A stretch of 54,021 nucleotides of DNA from the NCBI GenBank assembly GCA_945898195.1, contig CAMDHM010000018.1, forward strand, positions 1 to 54,021, in the 5' to 3' direction. Of the stretch, positions 43,635 to 52,870 are shown one piece after another. Source of the DNA: Pseudobacteriovorax antillogorgiicola. GTDB taxonomy: Bacteria > Bdellovibrionota_B > Oligoflexia > Oligoflexales > RGVZ01. The first letter of the stretch is position 1. Every line of letters starts with the position of its first letter. The position numbers were made by a program, and so were the translations under genes. The notes beneath the pieces were generated by a model. That model saw only the letters and a list, made by a program, of their open reading frames with translations, did no database searches and was not told the origin of the DNA.

Positions 43635-46001
43635 GTGACCGTGACTTGCAACCGGCCTATCGTCATTTCACGGCTTGCCCCGACACTTTTGCTGGTGCTG
43701 GCCGCCGTTGTCGCCCCAAGCCTACCGGCCTTTGCTAAGGGCAAAACGAAGGCCTCGCTCAAATCAAAATCGGTACCGCCCAAGACCCACGAGCCGAAAA
43801 ACATCGAACAGGCGATCCGGGAATTTCGCTTTGTCGCGGACTTCTCCCCCAAAGAACCGGAGCGCGATATTCCCGGCGAATTGTTTTGGCGATACCCATT
43901 GCAACTCCCCAAGGTTGAATTCCCGTTTGACCCAGATCTGACTAACCTTGCCGCTGAACTTCCGCGCACCGACGGCGAAGGGCGCGCCATCCAACACCTG
44001 AACAATGCACGACAGGCCTACCTCGAGAACGACCTTGAATCTGCCCGCAACAGCTTGCTCTCCGCCAAAGCCCGTTATGGGAAGGGGTATCCCTTTCACC
44101 GGCGAACGGATTATTTCCTGGCCTACGTCTTTATGAAGGAAGGCTTTGCTGGAATGTCCCAGCGACATACCTCCTTTGAGGATGAAAAGGCCAAGGGCAA
44201 CTTCAGCAATGCCGCCACATTTCTCAGTTGGGCGTTTAATTTAAAAAAGGACATCCCGGATCCAGTCGTGGATAACGCGAGCCCTAAAGGACTCTATAAT
44301 CTTGCCGCAATTTATTTTCGCTACGACCGGTTTGCGGCTTCCTTTGCCGCGGCCGAAATGGGGCTAGACTTTCTACGGGCCAGTGGACGTTCCGAATACC
44401 GGATGTCCTTTCGTCGCATCAATGCCGAAAACTATATTAAGAACGGAACATTTCTTGAAGCCATTCAGGAAATGGACCAAGCCCTGCGCCAAGACTACAA
44501 CAACGTCGAAGCTGCCGCGATCATGCATCGCGCCGGCGACATCTACTTCAATTTGAATAACTACGAACTCGCTGAAGAGGCCTATGAATTGGGGGCAAAG
44601 GCTGACGAATCTCTGCGGCAAATCAGTCCGTCCCAGCTAATCCTGAGGGCAGAGTCCCTGTTTTGGCTCAAGCGCTTTAATGAAGCCAAGATGTATTTGC
44701 ACAACGCCCTCGAAGGCGTTTCCTTTCGAAACGAAAAAAATCCGCCATCTCAAGCCACCGCTGCCTATGCCAGCCTTCGTTTCGCTGACATTCACCTTGC
44801 GCTAAAAGAAACCGAAAAAGCCAAACTCGCATACTTCAAAATGGCACGCGATTTTCGGGGGACGCCTGCAGAAAAAATTGCGAAAGTTAGACTGGCTTGT
44901 TTGGAGCTACCCTTCTATCAAGGCAACAACGTCAATCATGCCAGAACGGACCTTGAACAACTTCGCGTAGACAACGATTTGCCGCCTCAGGCAAAGGAGC
45001 TCGCGTGGGCTTGCCATACGGCCTCGTTTGCCACAAGAGAACGGACACCCGAGATGCTCGACAAGGTTCGAGCCTTTGCGAAAATCTATCCTGATTCTAG
45101 ATTTCTTAAGGATTTAGTCGAACCCGTGCGCGAGACACAGGCCATGTCCATTGAAAACTATTTCAGCAAAAATGACGACTACGGAGCCGTCGCGTTTTTT
45201 GAAGAAAACCGAAAGCGCCTTTTCCCAAAAGGCGTTCCCCCTAAAATCGCAGTGGAACTCTTTCGCTCCTATAGCGACATCGGAAAGCCGGGAAAGGCAA
45301 AAGAATTTCTGGCCATGGCGGTCAACAAAGATACCCTCGAGAAATCCACCGACATCGATACCCTACGCGCCGCCGCTGTTTTAGCTGAGATAAAAGATGC
45401 AAAACAAATGCAAAAGCTCACCCCAATTCTTGCGAAACGAAAATGGACGATCGAACGAACCCCAGAGGCCGATCAACTAGCCACCCGCGTCATCGAGTCA
45501 AACACCGACCGTGCAAGCCTGCCCTGGCTTCTCCCGCTATTTGAACACTGGGCAGCAAGCGACGAATCCCTCGTCTGCGAAACGCAGCTGACCCTGCTCA
45601 CCAAAGCAGCCGCCATGACCGGTAAAGCGAAAACCGAGCTGAAGTTGGAATCCCGCATCACGTCAGCCATTGACGATTACATGCCTGACCTTCAAGACGA
45701 TGACGCCTCCTGTGCTGCAACCTTGCTCGACCTCGAATTTAACCTGATGGCACGAAAGCCAGAGGCCCTGGCCAAACGTTATCTTGAAAGAAAAGACTGG
45801 AAGTCCACGCCAGAAAACATCACACATGCCTGGTCGGTCTCAGAAAGCCTCTCTCACAAAAAATCCACAAACGTGCCGCCCTCGGCGAAAGAGCTCTGGA
45901 AATTGATTATGACAAAAGGGGATGCGCGTAGCCCTGAGGTGACATTTGCAAGAGCCCGCCTTGACCCGAATGCGACAGAGTTTGAAAAAATATGGAAATA
46001 A
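43635..46001 (+). CDS. Exported TPR-repeat protein
   Basis: A 788-residue protein with a signal peptide (LAPTLLLVLAAVVAPSLPAFA) and no lipobox, so it should be periplasmic. GTG 43635 is preceded by AGGAG. The body is helical with many TPR-like units: HLNNARQAYLENDLESARNS, KGLYNLAAIYFRYDRFAAS, MHRAGDIYFNLNNYELAEEA, YASLRFADIHLALKETEKAK. The last 250 residues are less regular. It has no catalytic motif and is probably a scaffold. It is in operon with flbD (23-base gap) and the next coiled-coil protein (25 bases). Confidence 0.8.
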   Translation: MTVTCNRPIVISRLAPTLLLVLAAVVAPSLPAFAKGKTKASLKSKSVPPKTHEPKNIEQAIREFRFVADFSPKEPERDIPGELFWRYPLQLPKVEFPFDPDLTNLAAELPRTDGEGRAIQHLNNARQAYLENDLESARNSLLSAKARYGKGYPFHRRTDYFLAYVFMKEGFAGMSQRHTSFEDEKAKGNFSNAATFLSWAFNLKKDIPDPVVDNASPKGLYNLAAIYFRYDRFAASFAAAEMGLDFLRASGRSEYRMSFRRINAENYIKNGTFLEAIQEMDQALRQDYNNVEAAAIMHRAGDIYFNLNNYELAEEAYELGAKADESLRQISPSQLILRAESLFWLKRFNEAKMYLHNALEGVSFRNEKNPPSQATAAYASLRFADIHLALKETEKAKLAYFKMARDFRGTPAEKIAKVRLACLELPFYQGNNVNHARTDLEQLRVDNDLPPQAKELAWACHTASFATRERTPEMLDKVRAFAKIYPDSRFLKDLVEPVRETQAMSIENYFSKNDDYGAVAFFEENRKRLFPKGVPPKIAVELFRSYSDIGKPGKAKEFLAMAVNKDTLEKSTDIDTLRAAAVLAEIKDAKQMQKLTPILAKRKWTIERTPEADQLATRVIESNTDRASLPWLLPLFEHWAASDESLVCETQLTLLTKAAAMTGKAKTELKLESRITSAIDDYMPDLQDDDASCAATLLDLEFNLMARKPEALAKRYLERKDWKSTPENITHAWSVSESLSHKKSTNVPPSAKELWKLIMTKGDARSPEVTFARARLDPNATEFEKIWK

Positions 46002-46026
46002 TAAACTTCCTATCGGAGGCCCAATC

Positions 46027-47328
46027 ATGCCTGCCCTAATCATTTTTTTAGCAACAGCCATTACAGCTATCATCGGCCCGTGGGTCGACGCGCCCGTCTA
46101 TCTCAGCACCTTGGCTGGATGCATTGCAATCTTGGTCGCCTGTTTTTCAATGACATCGCTGCGCCGCAGATTACATGAGGCACAACATATATCCGGCACT
46201 GATCTCAAGGATGGCGACTCCCTCCCGCAAGACCATCCGACTCTGAAAAACGAGGGCCATTCGAAGCCTGAGGCAAGTCCCTCAGCCAGCACCATGCTGC
46301 AAAGCCGCCTCCAAGTAGAGTCTATGCGCAACCAGGCGCTTGAAGGCGAGCTTCGCGAAATCCGTAAAAGGCATGACGAACTTTTGCGCGAAAGGGTAGA
46401 CCTACTGCGAAGGGCTGCCGTCGCCTCCGAAAGCGGCGCCAAGTCGGCGGTCCCGCCCAAGCTAGGAGCCAACCATGAAGGCCTTCAGAAAATCCTACAA
46501 CGAGATCAATGGATCCACAGTCAACAGGCTTACCTGGAAGAATTCCGAACGAGCCTCACACAGGTCCAAGGCTCCATGAAGGGCTGCCTTGAAATGTTTC
46601 ATGCGCTTTCCTTCAACCACCTCGACGACCAAAGCCTTGAGGGGAAATCCGGGCTTCAACTTAAATTGCTGCTCACATCCATATCCGAAACCCTCGAAAA
46701 CGCCCTCAACGCCAACACGCCCCCAGCGGATTCGGATTCCCTTGATCCCCCCGAATCCATCGACAGCATTTGCGCAGGTTTTGCCACCATGACCCACCGC
46801 TTGGAGGAAGTTGCAGATCGAGCCCGTATCGCCACGATGAATGCCGGCTTAATGAGGGACCGTCCCGTAGACATCGATGCCATCGAGAGCCTCGGGCACG
46901 ACACGGTCGCCATTTCCACGGGGCTCGGTAAGATCGTTGCCCTGGCCGCGCCATTTGCCCCTCGCCTGGAAAATACGCGACGCCAATTGGAAGATAATGA
47001 TTTGGCCCTTAAGGCAAGAACGAGTGCCTTGCAGGAACATCACCGTAAATTTGAGCAACGTGTGACAAGCCTCTCCATTGTATTGCGAGATCGAATGGTG
47101 ACCCTGCAAGAAATTCTGGGTTCGGATGCCGAGTCCAGCAAAACAAGAAGGACTGACCTGTCGCGAATACAGGCCGCGGTTGATGATTCGAGCGACGCAC
47201 TGAGCACTGCCTCAAGGGTTGCACAGGACATGGATTTAACCCTTGAACGAATGGTAGAAGGGTCAAAAATTGCGGTCGGAAACGGGGATGGCCCTAAGAT
47301 GCCTCAGGAATCCTCTGCTGTCGATTAG
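46027..47328 (+). CDS. Membrane-anchored coiled-coil protein with MCP-like tip
   Basis: From ATG 46027 (after ATCGGAGG) the 433-residue protein has two N-terminal membrane helices (IIFLATAITAIIGPW and LAGCIAILVACFSM) and a long, mostly helical cytoplasmic part. Near residue 270-310 the sequence VADRARIATMNAGLMRDR followed by HDTVAISTGLGKIVALAAP resembles the hairpin tip of chemoreceptors (...NLLALNAaIEA...), but it is shortened and degenerate. It has no HAMP or sensor domain. It may be a chemoreceptor-derived scaffold. The tail overlaps the convergent ChaN-like gene by 35 bases. Confidence 0.65.
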   Translation: MPALIIFLATAITAIIGPWVDAPVYLSTLAGCIAILVACFSMTSLRRRLHEAQHISGTDLKDGDSLPQDHPTLKNEGHSKPEASPSASTMLQSRLQVESMRNQALEGELREIRKRHDELLRERVDLLRRAAVASESGAKSAVPPKLGANHEGLQKILQRDQWIHSQQAYLEEFRTSLTQVQGSMKGCLEMFHALSFNHLDDQSLEGKSGLQLKLLLTSISETLENALNANTPPADSDSLDPPESIDSICAGFATMTHRLEEVADRARIATMNAGLMRDRPVDIDAIESLGHDTVAISTGLGKIVALAAPFAPRLENTRRQLEDNDLALKARTSALQEHHRKFEQRVTSLSIVLRDRMVTLQEILGSDAESSKTRRTDLSRIQAAVDDSSDALSTASRVAQDMDLTLERMVEGSKIAVGNGDGPKMPQESSAVD

Positions 47329-49066
47329 GTCCCCGCGGCTCGTTTGAGTCCTTGCCGTCGGGCACGAGCAAAGTATTCACCACGCGGACAAAGTCGCAAA
47401 GAAACGCGGTTGCAGGCTGGGCTGATGAGAATTGGCAGCGAAACAGATTTTTAATCCAATCGGCAGGAATTCTGTTACGCATCACTCCTGCATAAAGTCC
47501 CGCACCAAGAATCCTTCCAAAATCTGAGCTAACTTCGCCGCGCGAGAGATTTTCTGTCTTCAGCAAGGAGGAAACCTCGCGCGACGGGCGCCCGGCCTCC
47601 CAGACGGCCAGGAGAGCATCGAAAGATTCTAAGGCCAACAAAACTTCGCGACTCACCTGGCGCCGAATTTTTGCATATCCGAGGAGTCGGCGACGTACAG
47701 TTTGCTCGATATAGTTGACATGGAATGCATGATCCTTCGTCTTCCGCCTGGGATTCAAAATCTTTGACCCAATAATTCCAGCCGCGTGTTTTAGGGCATT
47801 CCTTGAAAATTCGTCTGGGGCCGACTTCCCGTCTTCAACGAAGGCCGCGCCAAGGGCCAAAAGATATTGACCCGCGGCCTCAGCAAGGTTGTTGATTGAA
47901 ACGGTGGTGATCAAAAGCGTTTTCGTTCTGCAGTCAAAGTAGTAACCCTCGAGGGCTGCTCGTTCCACCATTTGATTCACGTCACTTTTGGAATAGCCTG
48001 CGGTTCGCAGGGATTCCGTGGTGAATTCTGCCGGGGGCGAAAACTGGGTATGAAATTTCACCAATTCTTTTTTCGGAATATTGAGGCCCAGAAAAGATGA
48101 AAGGGTCTGTGCAAGGCCTAGAAACTGAAAGTCGACATCGAAAGCATCGTCGTCCGCGTGATCGTCATCCGTATCAAGGCCGACGTCGGCATGTTCCACC
48201 GATCCGGGAAAGCCCGTGCGCATCTCCTCCCACAGGGCAAAGGATTGCCACTTCATCCATGGGGGCGAGTTCAGAATGCAGTAAAAATCCCGTTTAAGGC
48301 GCAGAACTTCTGTCGATCCAAGTGCCCGTCCATCGCCCTCAAGGTCAAAGTAGTAGCGATCGACATTGCATAAAATCCGCATCAATGGCGTCGCGGCATC
48401 AGAGTCGCGTCGAGCCAATTCATTCCAAAGCGTGGCCGGCAAATGATTGTCTGCCAGGTGATATTCTCCAATCAGGCAAAACACGATGTGATCAGGATAT
48501 TCTTCACTCGCATTTGCCAGGAGCCTGGCACAGGTCTGGTCGCGTAGCTCAAGGCTCCTTGGGCCAGGATGATCGCTATTTACACAAACGACGGGAATCA
48601 TATGGTCACGAGCAAGTTCGATGAGTGGCTTGTAATGGGCCCAGGGAAAGCCCCACTCTCGACTATAGTTGACCGCTTGAAGAAATTCCTCCTCCGAAGT
48701 TTCTCCCGCCATATATGATTCAAGCTGCTTTTGATAACGATTTTTCAGCAGCTCAAGGGCCAAAACTATCTTGGGACGGGGCGTCACCGCGAGCAATTCC
48801 CTAAGCAAGCGTAGCAACGCCCGTTGCGTCTGTTTAAAGGTGTGAAAATCACCAAAGAGAACGATGCGCCTGCGCATTATGGTTTCGATCAATTGAGCAT
48901 TTTCGCTCCGCGAAAACGATGGCGGAAGGCTGCGTTCGAAATCTTGTGCGTAGCGCAAGAGCTTGCCGGTCGGCCCAGCCCCCAATGCATTCGCATCGGC
49001 ATGGGCGCGCCGGTACAGGGACTCATGAAGTTTCTGCAGCTCGCGGGCCGCAGTGACCTTCTTCAT
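47294..49066 (-). CDS. Large ChaN-like (Tiki superfamily) protein
   Basis: Residues 65-240 of this 590-residue protein follow the ChaN/haem-binding uptake pattern: RRIVLFGDFHTFKQTQRALL, PKIVLALELLKNRYQKQL, NYSREWGFPWAHYKPLIELA and VFCLIGEYHLADNHLP, with the paired Gly-Asp/Glu-x-His motifs. Family members are usually exported lipoproteins of 250-300 residues; this one has no signal peptide and an extra 340-residue region of unknown type (PPAEFTTESLRTAGYSKSD, AGQYLLALGAAFVED). It is therefore probably cytoplasmic. It is a single-gene unit. Confidence 0.6.
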   Translation of the reverse strand: MKKVTAARELQKLHESLYRRAHADANALGAGPTGKLLRYAQDFERSLPPSFSRSENAQLIETIMRRRIVLFGDFHTFKQTQRALLRLLRELLAVTPRPKIVLALELLKNRYQKQLESYMAGETSEEEFLQAVNYSREWGFPWAHYKPLIELARDHMIPVVCVNSDHPGPRSLELRDQTCARLLANASEEYPDHIVFCLIGEYHLADNHLPATLWNELARRDSDAATPLMRILCNVDRYYFDLEGDGRALGSTEVLRLKRDFYCILNSPPWMKWQSFALWEEMRTGFPGSVEHADVGLDTDDDHADDDAFDVDFQFLGLAQTLSSFLGLNIPKKELVKFHTQFSPPAEFTTESLRTAGYSKSDVNQMVERAALEGYYFDCRTKTLLITTVSINNLAEAAGQYLLALGAAFVEDGKSAPDEFSRNALKHAAGIIGSKILNPRRKTKDHAFHVNYIEQTVRRRLLGYAKIRRQVSREVLLALESFDALLAVWEAGRPSREVSSLLKTENLSRGEVSSDFGRILGAGLYAGVMRNRIPADWIKNLFRCQFSSAQPATAFLCDFVRVVNTLLVPDGKDSNEPRGPNRQQRIPEAS

Positions 49067-49182
49067 TGCCGCCCTCTTTTCGGTAGTGGCGTTTAAGCCA
49101 TTTTAACCCGAAAGTCCGGCGTCTCGCTTGCTTTTAGAGGAAAGGCTTACGATGCTTTGGGCGAAACAAAGTTGGCAGACTT

Positions 49183-50235
49183 TTAAAATGGAACGAAAAG
49201 CCCGCCAGTGGCGCTATCTTTCGCCAGGGATTCATTGGGCCGGTAGTACGAACACCGGATCCCAGCCATGCCCTTTGACAAGTTGGCATGCGTCAAACTT
49301 TTGGCGATATCGTTGCAGTGCGCTTGGATTTCAACGGTCGATAGTTCCTTGACGAGGCGGAGCTTAAAAAGGACTCCAGCTCCCCCGGGAACAAGCAGCG
49401 AGGCCGCGTCCTCAAGGCGTAAGCCCACCGAATACTTTCCGGTCTCGGCCAGCCAGTCCTTTGCGGTCATAATGCTGTCACGCTCCGCAACGACAGCGTC
49501 ATGCGCGGCATACGACGCAAATCCGTTACTCCGCAAAAGTTTTTCACCGACATCAAACTGAACCCATGAGGCGTAGGGATGCTTCTGCTTGAGGACCAGT
49601 CGGGCGCTCTCAATCCAAGCCAGCGGATCCTTCCCGGCATGGGTCCATTGCTGCGAATAAAAATATCCGACCTTCCAGCCGCCATTAGACTTATTGTCAC
49701 GATCTGGCATTGGCACAAGCCCGATCATGATCCGGGCAATATCTAGTTGTCCTGAAGCCTGAAACAAAAGAGACGCCTGATGCGAGTATCCATAGAGCGG
49801 ATTCACCTTCGCCCCGTCAAAATCACACGAGATCCCCGCAGGATCGCCATCAACCGTGTCGAGCAAAAGAAGTTTCAATGGCGAAATATCCACCGGCTCG
49901 ACATAGCGAGCGCGCAGCTCCGCCAGTTGGTTCGCCATCACGGCGGACGTCATCTTCAAGCGTGGGTGAAATTTTGCTGCCAACGCATCGCTATCGCCCT
50001 TGCGCATGGCCGTCACAATCGACTCAACCGTTTCTTCAAAACCCTTCAGATCATCGTGCACAGGCAGGCGATCCACGATTTTTCCTGCGGGTGACACCGT
50101 CAACACCTGACAGGATTTCTGGCGCGTTGATTTTTCTTTGTTTTTGGTTTGGGCCGCCAATCCAGCCGAAGAAGCAAAGCTACTGGAAACCGCGAAGAAG
50201 AACAAAAACAGAAGGCCAAACTGACCGACAGGCAT
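49183..50235 (-). CDS. Exported protein of unknown function
   Basis: The 350-residue product begins with a signal peptide (FGLLFLFFFAVSSSFASSAGLAA). I do not recognise a family. The mature part has RLPVHDDLKGFEETVESIVT, a GDSDALAAKFHPRLKMTSA helix, GVEPVD-like strands and YGYSHQASLLFQASGQLDIA; it looks alpha/beta and soluble, with three cysteines. ATG 50235 has TGAGG 5 bases upstream and starts 13 bases after the previous gene; a longer frame to 50547 would overlap that gene's coding region and is unlikely. Confidence 0.65.
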   Translation of the reverse strand: MPVGQFGLLFLFFFAVSSSFASSAGLAAQTKNKEKSTRQKSCQVLTVSPAGKIVDRLPVHDDLKGFEETVESIVTAMRKGDSDALAAKFHPRLKMTSAVMANQLAELRARYVEPVDISPLKLLLLDTVDGDPAGISCDFDGAKVNPLYGYSHQASLLFQASGQLDIARIMIGLVPMPDRDNKSNGGWKVGYFYSQQWTHAGKDPLAWIESARLVLKQKHPYASWVQFDVGEKLLRSNGFASYAAHDAVVAERDSIMTAKDWLAETGKYSVGLRLEDAASLLVPGGAGVLFKLRLVKELSTVEIQAHCNDIAKSLTHANLSKGMAGIRCSYYRPNESLAKDSATGGLFVPF

Positions 50236-50248
50236 AAGCCTCAGGCGA

Positions 50249-50551
50249 TCAATTGCCTTTGGCAACACAGCTGCCACACCCTTGTTTAGCGGAAAGATCG
50301 ACAAGTTCCCACGTCCCGAATTCGTTGTTGACCACTTCCAATGCGTCATCAAGAAATTCATATTCGCACGAGAACAGCTCCGTGAGAAGCTTCGTCTCGA
50401 TGCAATAGGCGTTGTAATTATAGGTTTTGGATTCTGGATCAAATACCAAACCAATCCCGGCCTGACGTTCGCGGAATTGGAGGATCTTGTATTCAAAATT
50501 CTCGCCGTCGATTTTCCAACCATTTTCCGGCGACGCAGCAGCATCAATCAT
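50249..50551 (-). CDS. Small acidic protein with CxxC tail
   Basis: The 100-residue product has few basic residues and an alpha/beta composition (FEYKILQFRERQAGIGLVF, YNYNAYCIETKLLTELFSCE). It ends in GCGSCVAKGN, a CxxC that could bind metal or be redox active. ATG 50551 lies 1 base after the ispA stop and has GGAGG upstream (inside ispA), so it is coupled to ispA. No family is recognised. Confidence 0.6.
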   Translation of the reverse strand: MIDAAASPENGWKIDGENFEYKILQFRERQAGIGLVFDPESKTYNYNAYCIETKLLTELFSCEYEFLDDALEVVNNEFGTWELVDLSAKQGCGSCVAKGN

Positions 50552-50552
50552 C

Positions 50553-51494
50553 TTAAAATTTCCTCCGGCACAAAGCCGCGGCGAATGCCTCAAAATCTGG
50601 GGTCAAAATACCCACCTCATTCAAACCCTGCAATGCTCCAGAGGTCAAGCCCTGAACGAGCTCCAGACCGCGGGTACGCCCCAGCAGGCTGAGATAGGTC
50701 TGTTTCCCTGTCGTCGCATCTTTCCCTTGTGTTTTCCCTATGTTATCCGAATCATCGAGCAGATCGTCCATAATCTGAAAGGCCACTCCGATCTGTGACC
50801 CGGCAAAGCGAAAGGCCGTCACCGCTTTTTTGGATCCGCCGGCGGCCGCAGCACCTATGGCGCAAGCAGCACCAAGCAATGCCCCCGTTTTATGCTGATG
50901 GATCCGCTCAAGGTTCATGAGCGCCGCACCGGGCTCGTGAAGGTTACCAGCCGCATTGGCGAGGTCGAGCGACTGCCCAAAAATCATACCTCGGCCACCT
51001 GCAGCTCCGGCTAGTTCACGAATGCAGGCCATGGCGTCGCCAGCACAATGGCCCGCATTTTCATCAGGAACTGGCGATTCTGCGATGACCGAAAAAGAAT
51101 CCGTCAGCAGGGCGTCACCTGCGAGTAAAGCGATCGCTTCGCCGTAAACTTTATGCAGCGTCGGGCGACCTCGACGCATATCGTCATTGTCCATGCAGGG
51201 CAAATCGTCGTGAATAAGGCTATAATTGTGAACCATCTCCACCGCCACTGCAGCAGCGATAATGAGATCTCTTCTCCACGCAGGCACCATCGAATTCTGA
51301 TCTGATGCCCAACGAGGTGACACCGCTGATGCCGCAATCAAGCAAATCCTTGGCCGGACCATTTTCCCTGAGCCATCCATGGCATAGACGAGTGCCTCAT
51401 TAAGCGATCCGTCGATCCCGGCATATCCGTCACGGATCGCACGCCACTTGGCAATGACCGCATTGAAGCCATCTGGATTAACACCGTTGATCAT
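50553..51494 (-). CDS. ispA: Geranyl/farnesyl diphosphate synthase
   Basis: A 313-residue trans-prenyltransferase that builds short isoprenoid diphosphates for quinones and the lipid carrier. The first aspartate-rich motif is SLIHDDLPCMDNDDMRRGRP, and the second is FQIMDDLLDDSDN, followed by GKDATTGKQTYLSLLG. The short IspA-type spacing of the first motif fits farnesyl or geranyl diphosphate synthase. It starts directly at the fmt stop. Confidence 0.9.
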   Translation of the reverse strand: MINGVNPDGFNAVIAKWRAIRDGYAGIDGSLNEALVYAMDGSGKMVRPRICLIAASAVSPRWASDQNSMVPAWRRDLIIAAAVAVEMVHNYSLIHDDLPCMDNDDMRRGRPTLHKVYGEAIALLAGDALLTDSFSVIAESPVPDENAGHCAGDAMACIRELAGAAGGRGMIFGQSLDLANAAGNLHEPGAALMNLERIHQHKTGALLGAACAIGAAAAGGSKKAVTAFRFAGSQIGVAFQIMDDLLDDSDNIGKTQGKDATTGKQTYLSLLGRTRGLELVQGLTSGALQGLNEVGILTPDFEAFAAALCRRKF

Positions 51495-52481
51495 TTATGA
51501 TCCCGCCAAAAAACAACAGTTAGAGCGGTCTTTAATTCCATTCCAAAAGGCGGCTGCATCAACTGGCTTACCGCCTTCGCTCTGAAGTTTCGTTACAGCG
51601 AGAAAGCCCTCACCGCAGCGGACAAAAATAGCCTTTGCCCCCTTCGAGAAGGTAAATGCCCCCGCCTCCTGTGATGACCAGACAGCACTGGAAAGGGCCG
51701 CTGCCACCGTGGGATCCAAAGCCGCTACGTTTTGCACGTCAAGCAAGCTCACACGTTTGCCATTAAAAAAAGTATAGGAACCCGGCCATGGATGAAAGGC
51801 CCGGTAGCGATTCAAGGTCACCGCCGCCGGTAGACCCCACTGCACGGCGCCATCTGATTTTTCAATCTTGCCACAATAGGTTGCAGCATCATCATTTTGT
51901 GGCTGTCCAGAAAATTGCGAATCGCGGAGCTCGTCCAACGCCTGAAGCAGAAGCTTTCCACTGAGATGAAACAGACGTTGCGTCAAAGCCCCGGAAGTTT
52001 CATCGGGAGCAATCGTAAATTCTTCTGCGCAGATCAACGGCCCGGCATCCAGTTCCTTCACCGTAAACAAAATCGATACGCCGGTTTTTTGTTCTCCCTG
52101 AAGCAAGGCCGCTGGTACCGGGGTTGCTCCCCGATATTTCGGCAGCAACGAGGGATGAATATTGATGGTGGCCCGCTTGGGTATCAGCAGAAATTTTTTC
52201 GACAAGATTTGCCCGTATGCTGCCGTCACAATAACATCAACATTTAAGGCGCGAAGTTGGTCAAGAAATTCAGGACTACGAGCCGATTCCGGTTGCAGGG
52301 TCAAGATCCCATGGATTTTGGCAAATTCAGCAAGGGGCGGATCTTGTAGCTTGCCAGAACGCCCCACCGGTCGAGCCGGCTGACTGACCACAGCCACCAA
52401 ATTAAAATCACCGTCTGCCGCCAGCAATTCTTTTAGCGGCGCGACGACTTCCTGCGGCGATCCCATGAACACAATGCGCAA
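51495..52481 (-). CDS. fmt: Methionyl-tRNA formyltransferase
   Basis: Fmt formylates initiator Met-tRNA with 10-formyltetrahydrofolate. The 328 residues show MRIVFMGSPQEVVAPL, PVGRSGKLQDPPL, the catalytic region NIHPSLLPKYRGATPVPAAL, GVSILFTVKELDAGP and the C-terminal FHPWPGSYTFFNG. The start codon is TTG (52481) with GAGGG upstream. It is first in a tight fmt-ispA-unknown-unknown operon; def, its usual partner, is absent. Confidence 0.92.
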   Translation of the reverse strand: MRIVFMGSPQEVVAPLKELLAADGDFNLVAVVSQPARPVGRSGKLQDPPLAEFAKIHGILTLQPESARSPEFLDQLRALNVDVIVTAAYGQILSKKFLLIPKRATINIHPSLLPKYRGATPVPAALLQGEQKTGVSILFTVKELDAGPLICAEEFTIAPDETSGALTQRLFHLSGKLLLQALDELRDSQFSGQPQNDDAATYCGKIEKSDGAVQWGLPAAVTLNRYRAFHPWPGSYTFFNGKRVSLLDVQNVAALDPTVAAALSSAVWSSQEAGAFTFSKGAKAIFVRCGEGFLAVTKLQSEGGKPVDAAAFWNGIKDRSNCCFLAGS

Positions 52482-52616
52482 GGTTAAGGCCCTCGAAACG
52501 GACGTTAAATACCGAGCCTTTGTTGTCGCAAAACCTTTGTTTAATTACCACAGCGAAGATGGGCAGGGCACCTATTCCTGAAATTCGCAAAGACTGGCCG
52601 ATGGTCCGATTACCTG

Positions 52617-52862
52617 TCACGGACCGTCTTTTCGGCAAACCGTACCGCCCAATGACTTGTCTGGATTGGTCACACATTTCAGGCCATTCGGGCACGAGAA
52701 CTCTCCTCCGCAATTTGGTACGGCGACAAGGTGAGTACGAGCGACAGCCACTGCGGATTTTCCCACCCCTGAGCGCGAATCCTTGGCCGTGCGCGAGCAT
52801 GCTCCAAGCACTGACGCGCAAGTCACGAAAGCCAGAATCAGAATTTTTTCACTAATTTTCAT
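52617..52862 (-). CDS. Small lipoprotein
   Basis: From ATG 52862 the 81-residue product has a lipoprotein signal with lipobox SVLGAC. The short mature part carries the cysteine pattern NCGGEFSCPNGLKCV then GGTVC, so it should be disulfide-linked in the periplasm. It lies 8 bases after the proline-rich secreted protein gene and is probably co-transcribed with it. The role is unknown. Confidence 0.7.
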   Translation of the reverse strand: MKISEKILILAFVTCASVLGACSRTAKDSRSGVGKSAVAVARTHLVAVPNCGGEFSCPNGLKCVTNPDKSLGGTVCRKDGP

Positions 52863-52870
52863 CCGAAACC

